Positions 56,453-64,000 of a stretch of DNA of 64,000 bases are shown in pieces. Both the position numbers and the translations under genes were made by a program. Numbering within the stretch: the first letter of the stretch is position 1; each line of letters starts with the position of its first letter. Under the pieces are notes generated by a model. The model did not search any database. It saw only the letters and a program-made list of their open reading frames with translations, and had not been told where the DNA came from. This stretch comes from Malania oleifera (taxonomy: Eukaryota; Streptophyta; Magnoliopsida; Santalales; Ximeniaceae). The stretch lies in the NCBI RefSeq assembly GCF_029873635.1, contig NC_080426.1:51040093-51104092 (forward strand). The letters are read 5' to 3'.

Positions 56453-57766
56453 TGTTAGCCTTAGTGGCTACATAACTATATTTAATGTGTTTTGATTATA
56501 TTAACCTATTTGTTGTTCCAAGTGTATCATATCTTTACATATCATGTTAAGAACATGTACAAGTGACAAATATATCAAAGACAAAGATTAGACCGAGTAG
56601 ATGTTCAAGTAGGAAAGATAAAAAGGACACTCACTTAGAAGAACTCAAGCACATCCAAGGAAGCTAATGAAGAATTTATGTATAATAGGGATAGTTTGAG
56701 GTAGGAACTATTGTAACTCTTGTGGTTTTGTTTCACGCATGATTACTGAGCAAGAGTTGAGCAAAATGCATGTGCATACTAGGACACAAGACTATATAGA
56801 ATTTCACTAAGTCATAAGTTCAACACTCATGGTTTTCAAAGATATAACAAAGAGTTTGATAAAAACATCCTATACTCAAATATGTTTTCATAAGGGACAA
56901 GTTTATACATCTTAGTTTTGTGAAACTTTAATATACTTGGTCCCGTTTAATTCAAAGCAATTTTTATGTCCTAAAGACTCAATAAAATTAAGTATATTTT
57001 TATATAGGACATACATACTTGTATATAAGCTATCAAAATGAGCTTTCAAATGCATTTTCACAAACAAGATATCTTATAATCTAATGGAACTTCATAAGGA
57101 CAAGTACTAATTGTCATTAGACTTAATATCTTTCATGTACAATTGTCCTAGATTGCATTAATTCATTAAAAAGCATATAAGTATGAAAAATAGGGCAATT
57201 AGTCAACTAATTGACCCTACTCATCGACGAATTAATCCAGTAGCTAAATATAGTTTTCTACCCAGTCAAGTCGTCAACAAATTGGGGTAAGTCGTCGACG
57301 AATTGGAGAACTCATCAATGAATTGGAGCATATCTTCGACGAATTAAACTAGTGGCTAATTATGTTTTCTGCCCAGGTAATTCATCGACTAATAGGGTTT
57401 AGTCGTCGACAAATTGGGGTAACTTGTCGATGAATTAAGGCACATCGCTGACAATTTGCACTGAGCCCTTGAACCAATGGGCATAAAAACGGCTAGTTCT
57501 CAAGCCGTTCAAATGCCATTCACTCCCAATGATAAGATAACAGCTAGATTGGAATTTTTGACTATAAATACAAGTCCATAGACTTGCTTACCAATGATTT
57601 TTAGTGATTAACATCTTTAAATTATCAACCCTAAGTGCTTTGCATTTAGTTTATTATTTACAAGTGCTTAATATCTCTCTTGCTCTCTAATCTTGCTTGA
57701 TTCATTACTTGAGAGATTAGTGTGAGGCAAAAGGCTCTTGGTGAACCAAGTTGTGAAGGTTCTTAG
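56453..57766 (+). mobile_element. SIRE-type copia LTR, 5' part only
   Basis: Begins TGTTAGCCTTAGTGGCTAC at the LINE break and contains the U3 cluster and TATA box. It is cut at 57766 by the next Tekay LTR. No 3' end was found in this window. Confidence 0.65.
57218..57570 (+). promoter_or_regulatory. GTCGACGA cluster and TATA in the SIRE-type LTR
   Basis: About nine motifs such as catcgacgaatta and gtcgtcgacgaattgg between 57222 and 57455, with TATAAATA at 57563-57570. The motif matches that of the Tekay LTRs although this is a copia LTR. Confidence 0.7.
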
Positions 57767-60617
57767 TGTAGTGATTTCAAAAAAATAAAAATAGTAAAAA
57801 TAATAAAAAATAATAATTAATTAAATTAATTAAATAATAATTATTTTTAATTAAATTAATTAAAAATAAATAATATAATATAATAATATATTAATATACT
57901 ATTATAATAATAATATTATATATATATATATATATAAATATAATCAATCCTAAGCATTCAATGCTTTAGGAAAGTTGATTTCCTATGAAGGAAATTTAGG
58001 AAGCTGCCCTCTCTCTCTCTCTCTCTCTCTCCTCTATCAACTCCCTCTCTCTCCTCAATTTCCTCAGTCAAATGTGCGCCGGTTGGAGAACGGAAAATAC
58101 CTTTGAGTTCCATTCTCCGCCATCAACATTTTAACTGGAGTGGATTTGCTGTAAGAGCATCGTAGGCACCACTCCTGAGATAAGGTAATCTTTCTCTCTC
58201 TCCTCAATTATTCTCAAATCTCTAGCCAAATCGACGATTGGACACCACCACGGGGTCCTAGCGTCGATCCTCGTCATTTTAGTCGAAGCAGATTTTTAAT
58301 TTGGGTTTCCTAAGCACCACTCCAAGGCTAGGGTAAGGATAATGAAATTATATCCATTAATTATTTTTAAAATTTAATTAGCTAATGGGAGTGTGTGGGC
58401 CTACGAAATATTAAAATAATTATTATTCTAGGGTTGAGTTGATTGAATTGTCAAAAAATGATTTCAGGGTTTTGAACTCCGAATGCCGCGAGAGTGGAAT
58501 TAGGAAATTTAGCAGGTCGCTCAGTAAGCCATGTAAGGGGAACTAAATTATGTAAGAAGATTCTGGAAATTAAAGGATTAAATTAAAGTATGATATGAAA
58601 ATAATATATATGTGAATTTTCTAACTTATCGGGTATATATATGTGAAATGGTAGTTTTGGAAATATCCAATGTGTTATTGGATAATTATGATATGGTTAA
58701 ATATTATTGGAAATCTGTGTGGCATGAGAAATAATTTTTATTATTGAAAAATAAATCTGTGAATATTTTATATGAGGGAATGGGGTTTATGTGGGGATAT
58801 AGACAGATATGATGATATGAGTAATATACTGATATGTTTGAGACATATATGTTGAAATGAGGTTTATACAAACTTGTTTTTATTAGACATGATATGATAA
58901 TATGTGATATACACAGTCAAGATAGTTTTATACTGATAGATAGGATGAATAGCCATGAGTTACAGATGGGATGTGTTGCATGCACATGGATACTCATGAG
59001 TTTGAACTCCATGAGTTACAGACGAAATGTGCTACACAAGGATACTCATGTGCTTGGGCATGTTTTTGAGAAATGAAAGCTTTTGGGAAAATAGATTTTT
59101 ATGTAAAATGAGTAATGAAAATGAGAACCCGATTGATTAATGATATGAGAGCACGATACCATTGCTAGAGATTGAATTAGTGCAACCACACAGCTCGAGG
59201 AGTGTGTAGGTTTTGGAAGTCAATTGGGCCTTCGGAGAGATGTTGACTGCCCCTGGGTTTGGATCAGGCTGTGGCGGGCTAATCATACTATAAACTAAGT
59301 ATTTTGACTTAGCCTGGTAGGCCAACTAGGGTTAAGTCCCGCTTCGGGTTACACAACCTAGTAATGTGGGGTTATTACATGACGATTAGATGAATGGGTC
59401 TCCTCATTACAGATGTGATACACTCATATGATTGTACTTTGACAAATATGATACTTTGTATACAGAAATATTCATTGAACTTGATTATATTTTCGAGAAA
59501 AGTATATGGTTACAAATATACATATATGTTTGTGGATATGAGTACAAATTCCTTTGATACCTCAGTTAAATTAATATTTTTATAAACATGATATGATACA
59601 CTGAAACTCATTGTCACACACTGATAATAATTTATTCACATTCATTAAGAGGTGTCTCACCCCATAGATCTTAAACATTTTAGGAAATTCGGGGTGTCAA
59701 ACGAACCGAGCTCCATGATAAAGGAGGAATAGATTTCCATTAGTAAGGGTATGTTTTTATTTTGGGACTGGATATATGTTTGTATAGACTTTAGGGGTCT
59801 ACTAACTTTTGGGAGTTGGTCTATATATTTTTGGGAGAATTTAGTACTCTAGTATTGTATCTAGAACTCGGATGTGTTATGTTTTTCGCTGCATGGACAA
59901 TATATGAACATGGACAGGTGTACCCCTAGTACCCCACCCTGGGTTTGGGTTGACTTGGTTGATCTTATATTTATTATGGTATCGGAGGAAATTGATTGAA
60001 AAAAAAAAAAAAACCAAGGCGTCACAGTTTGGTATCAGAGCCTAGGTTGTTAGGTTTTGCAGACTCTAGGGTACAATGAATAACAATAATAGAGTATAGG
60101 AATGAATTTTGGTGAGGATTAAGATTAGAATTTAGGGTTCTGTCTCACAGCTTGGAGGTAGGGAATTTCGTGGTGGTTTCGGTGATTTTCCTGGGGTGAC
60201 AACTTCAGGAAAGCCATGGTAAACTATCGTCGGTTCTTGTTTCTCAGTGGTAAGACTGAATCTTAAATTAAAAATGAGGATGTAAAGATGATTGGTATAA
60301 GAGTATATGTTTTGATTCTTAGATAGATAAACGCATTAGATGTGTTATGATGATAGGATTTTAAAATTGTTTCTATTCTATTTTTAAGATGGACCCTAAA
60401 ATTAATAATGCTCATGTTGTTGGTGACAATGTAGGGACCTCTAGTAGGAGTGGTAGCGATTTTGACGCAGTCTTGAGTAGTGTTCCTCAGCAGGTCATGG
60501 CTGAGATAGTGCGGAATTCTAGGGAGCAGGGATACCCACCAATGGACCAGGGCTACACTATAGAGCAGTTCACCAGGATGATCCTCTAACCTTTTCAGGA
60601 AGGGCAGACCCTGTTAA
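57767..60617 (+). mobile_element. Tekay-type Ty3 element, 5' LTR and start of gag only
   Basis: LTR of about 2260 bp (57767-60026), ending GGCGTCACA, then a primer site TGGTATCAGAGCC at 60030-60042, then gag from the ATG at 60389 (MDPKINNAHVV; VMAEIVRNSREQG is close to the 12965 gag). It is truncated at about 60617. The LTR has (CT)n at 58011-58031, the acaacctagtaatgtggggtt block (59354) and GAGGTGTCTCACCCC (59649-59663). Confidence 0.86.
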
Positions 60618-60858
60618 TTTAGGTGTACTTCCAAGAGGGGAGGGGGGTGAATTGGCTATTTAAAAATATTTTGGTACTTTAATCCTTAATTGAAAACCCA
60701 AACATACAAGCACAAACTTGGATATACATCGATTTCAGTATTATACAACTTAATTGATTTAATCAGTGGATATCTCAATTAATTCAGTATTATCCAATTA
60801 TTCTCACGTATTTTAGATATTCATATATACCAATATTTAAAGCATGCACAATAGGTAT
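60618..60858 (-). mobile_element. Fragment of a SIRE-type LTR end, minus strand
   Basis: The block ccaagaggggaggggggtgaattgg is the complement of the U5 end of SIRE LTRs; about 200 bases of AT-rich U5 follow. It lies between the truncated Tekay gag and a copia LTR. Confidence 0.5.
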
Positions 60859-63800
60859 TGATAAAAGAGAAACTCTCAGTATTTCTTATTAACACTGTAC
60901 AAGGCTTTATAGCTAAAGGAGGTAGGGTATACAAGGGTAACTTAGGAAATATACAAGGGTACAAGGGTAACTTAGGAAGTATACTAACATCCCTCCTCAA
61001 ACTCAAGGTGGTATTGAAGATGTCAACTGGAGTTTGCATACTAAAGCACGATGGCGACTAGGTGGATGAGCCTTTGTGAAGATATCAGCCAATTGATCAG
61101 TCGAAGGAACTGATAGGAGGCGAAGTGTCCCTTCCTGAAGATGATGATGCACGAAATGACAATCGATCTCGATGTGTTTGGCGCGTTCATAAAAAACATT
61201 GTTGTGAGCGATCTGGACAACACTATGATTGTCATAGTAAAGCAGAGTGCGCGAGGGCTGAGGAACACCCATATCGTGGAGAAGCCAACAGAGCCAAAGA
61301 AGCTTAGAAGTTGTATCAGCAAGAGCCTGATACTTAGCCTCAGTACTAGATCGAGCAACAACAGTCTGCTCTTTGCTTCGCCAAAAGATAAGAGAGTCAC
61401 CAAGTAGAAAAAGAAAACCAGTGGTAGACCGACGATCAGTAGGGTCCCCTACCCAATCAGCATCTGAATAAACCTACAACGTCAAGGATGAGTGAGAGGA
61501 AAAGAAAAGCCCATGAAATAGGGTTCCCTTCACATATCGTAAGATGCAAAGAACAGTTGCATAGTGAACGGAATGAGGAGCCGCATAAACTGGCTAACAA
61601 GGTGCACTGCATAGGCAATGTTTGGTCTAGTGATAGTGAGATAAATCAAGCTCTCAACAAGTTGTTGGTTACGAGTGGCATTAGGAAGAAGCTCCCCATC
61701 AGTAGGACGGAGTTTGATGTCGGGCTCTTGCGGACTATCAGTGATCTTACAATTTGTGATACCGACACGTGTTAGAAGATCATAAGCATATTTCGCTTGA
61801 GTCAAAGAGTAGCCATCAGAGGTAGGAGACACTTCTAAGTCGAGGAAGTAGCGAAGAGAACCGAGGTCTTTCATATCAAACTGCTGACTCAGAAATTGCT
61901 TAAGCTCATGAATACCAGAAGTATCATCATCAGTAATGATCTTATCATCAACATAAAGTAGTAGAATAGTGATGCCAGTAGCTGTGTGATGGGTAAAAAG
62001 GGTTGAATCATAAAGGCTAGAGGCAAACCTAAGCTATGCAATAATAGAGCTGAACTTGGCAAACCAAGCATGGGGAGCTTGCTTAAGCCCATATAAAGCA
62101 CGACGGAGACGACATACCTTACCAGAAGGATGAGGATGTCTTGGAGGGGGCTACATATATACCTCCTCAGCCAAATCACCATGTAAGAAGGCATTTTTGA
62201 CATCCATCTAAAATAAAGGCCATTGGCGAGCAGAGGCAATAGCCAAAAGTGAGCGAACGGAGGTAATACGAGCAACAGGGGCAAATGTCTCCTTATAATC
62301 AATGCCATATTCCTGAGTAAAGCCCTTTTGCCACTAAACAAGCTTTATGTCTTACTTCAAAACCATCGGTGTTCGTTTTCCGTTTATACAACCATTTGTT
62401 CCCAACTATAGTCTTTCTAGGAGGCAGGTCAACCAGGTTCCAAGTATGAGTTTTGTGAAGGGCGTCAAGTTCTTCAGACATAGCTTGTTGCAAAACAGGA
62501 ACAAAACAAGCTTCACGATAATCGCGAGGCTTATGAAGCGAGTCAAGAGTATAAAAACAGTGATAATCACTAAGATAGGTAGGAGGTGCCCTTACCCGAC
62601 TAGAACGACGGACATCCAAATCAGAGGACTCAGGCGGAGTGGATGTGTTGGCATAATCATCAGATGGGCCAGGTTCGGGAAAGGTATACACGAAGTGATC
62701 ACCTGATGAGCTGTCATGATCTGCACTAGAGGAAAAATCAGGAGAGAGGTTGAAGGTAGGGTCAATGAAAATGGGAGAGTACGAGGGACAATCAGAAGAA
62801 AATGGAGAGATACTAGTGAACATTTTGTGTTCCCAAAATTGAACATGTCTAGAGATTCGAAGATGCTTGGCTATGGGGTTGTAGCACCGATAACCCTTGT
62901 GTTCAATGCCATAACCAAGAAAGCAGCAGAGACAAGAACGAGATTCAAGTTTTGTATGTTCATGAGGTTGGAGCAAAACAAAGCAAGCACAACCAAATAC
63001 TTTGAGAAGAGAATAATCAGGTACCTTTCCATAGAGAGCCTCATATGGGGATTTATTAGAAAGAGTAGGGGTTGGAACCCGATTAATAGTGTAAACAGCG
63101 GTAAGAGCAGCTTCTCCCCAAAAGGATTCTGGGAGGGATGCAGAGAAGAGTTGAGAGCGAATAGTGTCAAGGATGTGGCGATGCTTACGTTCAGTGCACG
63201 ACCATTCTGTTGGGAGGTGAATGGACAGGATCGATGGGATAAGGTGCCGGCCTCGTGAAGTTCTGCAATGAAAGGAGTAGAAGTACATTCTAGGGCATTG
63301 TTGGACTGAAAGACTTTAATGGTGTGATTAAACTAAGTTTTAATCATTTTCTTAAAGTCATGAAAAACAGTAAGTAACCCAGTGCGATCATGCAAAAGAT
63401 AAATCCATGTATACCGAGAGTAATCATCGATAAAAATAACAAAGTAACGAGACCCGCCCTTAGTAGGGACAGGAGCAAGTCCCCAAATATCAGAATGAAC
63501 CAAATCAAAAGGTGAAGAAGATAGAGAATTACTTTCATTAAAAGGTAAAGCTTTCTGTTTCCCAAGTTGACAAAGCATACAATCAAAAGGTTCAAACTTA
63601 ACATTTCCTAAGCAACCATTAGAAGCTAAAGACTGAACACGAGATAACGAGGTATGACCGAGACAAGAATGCCAAACACGGGAAGACACTGCAGCAGAAA
63701 GAGATAGGGGAGAACACGAACGAGGCAAATGCAGAGACGTGAGCTTGAAAAGGCGTTCAACTTTACTCCTGGTCTCAACAAGCTAGCCCATCTTTGGATC

Positions 63801-64000
63801 GTGCACATCACAACCTTTGTGAGAAAAAGGTTAAGATCAAACCACTTTCAACAAGTTGACCAAAAGAAAGGAGATTGAGAGACAAGTTAGGCACAACATA
63901 TGTGTTAGGGACAGAAAAAGCAGGTGTAGAAACATGACCAAGATGACTAACATATGCAAACCATCAGCAGTATAAATTAAGGGAACAGAAGTAAAAGACT
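60859..64000 (-). mobile_element. Copia element, minus strand, runs off the window
   Basis: Right to left: gag end/GAG-pre-integrase and integrase (about 63830-62700), RT (about 62560-61530), RNase H (about 61400-61003), polypurine tract (about 60990-61010, reversed), short LTR (about 60859-60989). Recognisable text includes LWHSCLGHTSLSRVQSLA-like, DDYSRYTWIYLL, and the DNHSVVQIAHN and DQLADIFTK motifs of RNase H. The 5' LTR lies outside the window. Broken in several places (about five or more). Confidence 0.9.

Noticed and set aside
62716-63258. 180-codon plus-strand frame
   Set aside because: Antisense to the minus-strand copia integrase and RT.

Overview
The window is nuclear DNA of a flowering plant, most likely a woody eudicot. 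It carries intron-split plant genes (CURT1A-like, DUF1191, GDSL lipase), L1-type LINEs, Tekay chromoviruses with initiator-Met tRNA primer sites, SIRE- and Tat-type LTRs, and fragments of mitochondrial and plastid DNA. The species was not identified. Gene density is low: four host genes in 64 kb, the rest being mostly stacked retrotransposons.

Layout. 1-2684: 3' half of a LINE. 2726-3164: hAT-type MITE with an 8-bp target duplication. 4645-5095: antisense LINE tail. 5727-6467 (-): probable mitochondrial ribosomal protein mL40. 6900-8840: organelle-derived DNA (mitochondrial nad5, then two plastid ycf2 pieces). 9850-26000: nested Ty3 block with a complete but broken Tekay chromovirus (10429-19956, TSD caccg), a solo LTR (20568-23061, TSD aacct) and a truncated minus-strand Tekay relative (23173-26000).

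27091-36438 is the gene island: CURT1A-like (-, five coding exons), DUF1191 membrane protein (+, one exon) and GDSL esterase/lipase (-, five exons). From memory this is the same trio found side by side in Arabidopsis (At4g01150, At4g01140, At4g01130), so it looks like conserved microsynteny. CURT1A acts in thylakoid membrane curvature, the GDSL protein looks secreted, and the DUF1191 protein has a signal peptide, glycosylated ectodomain and one membrane span.

37179-43670 holds three related copia solo LTRs and a four-level nest: LINE tail > Tat-type solo LTR > EF-1alpha gene fragment > copia solo LTR. 46040-46770 is a pararetrovirus-like fossil. 47767-55590 holds two facing copies of one copia family, the minus copy split by a Tekay-type solo LTR and a SIRE-type solo LTR. 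55591-64000 is a LINE fragment, a partial SIRE-type LTR, a truncated Tekay 5' end and a minus-strand copia element running off the window.

The most unusual pattern is in the LTRs. Nearly every LTR longer than about 500 bases has a cluster of short GC-rich palindromes just upstream of its TATA box. The palindrome differs by group (TCGTCGACGA, CCGTCGACGG, TGTGGGGCCCACA, CGGGCGCCCGA, ACCGAG..CTCGGT), but the architecture recurs across Ty1 and Ty3 elements.
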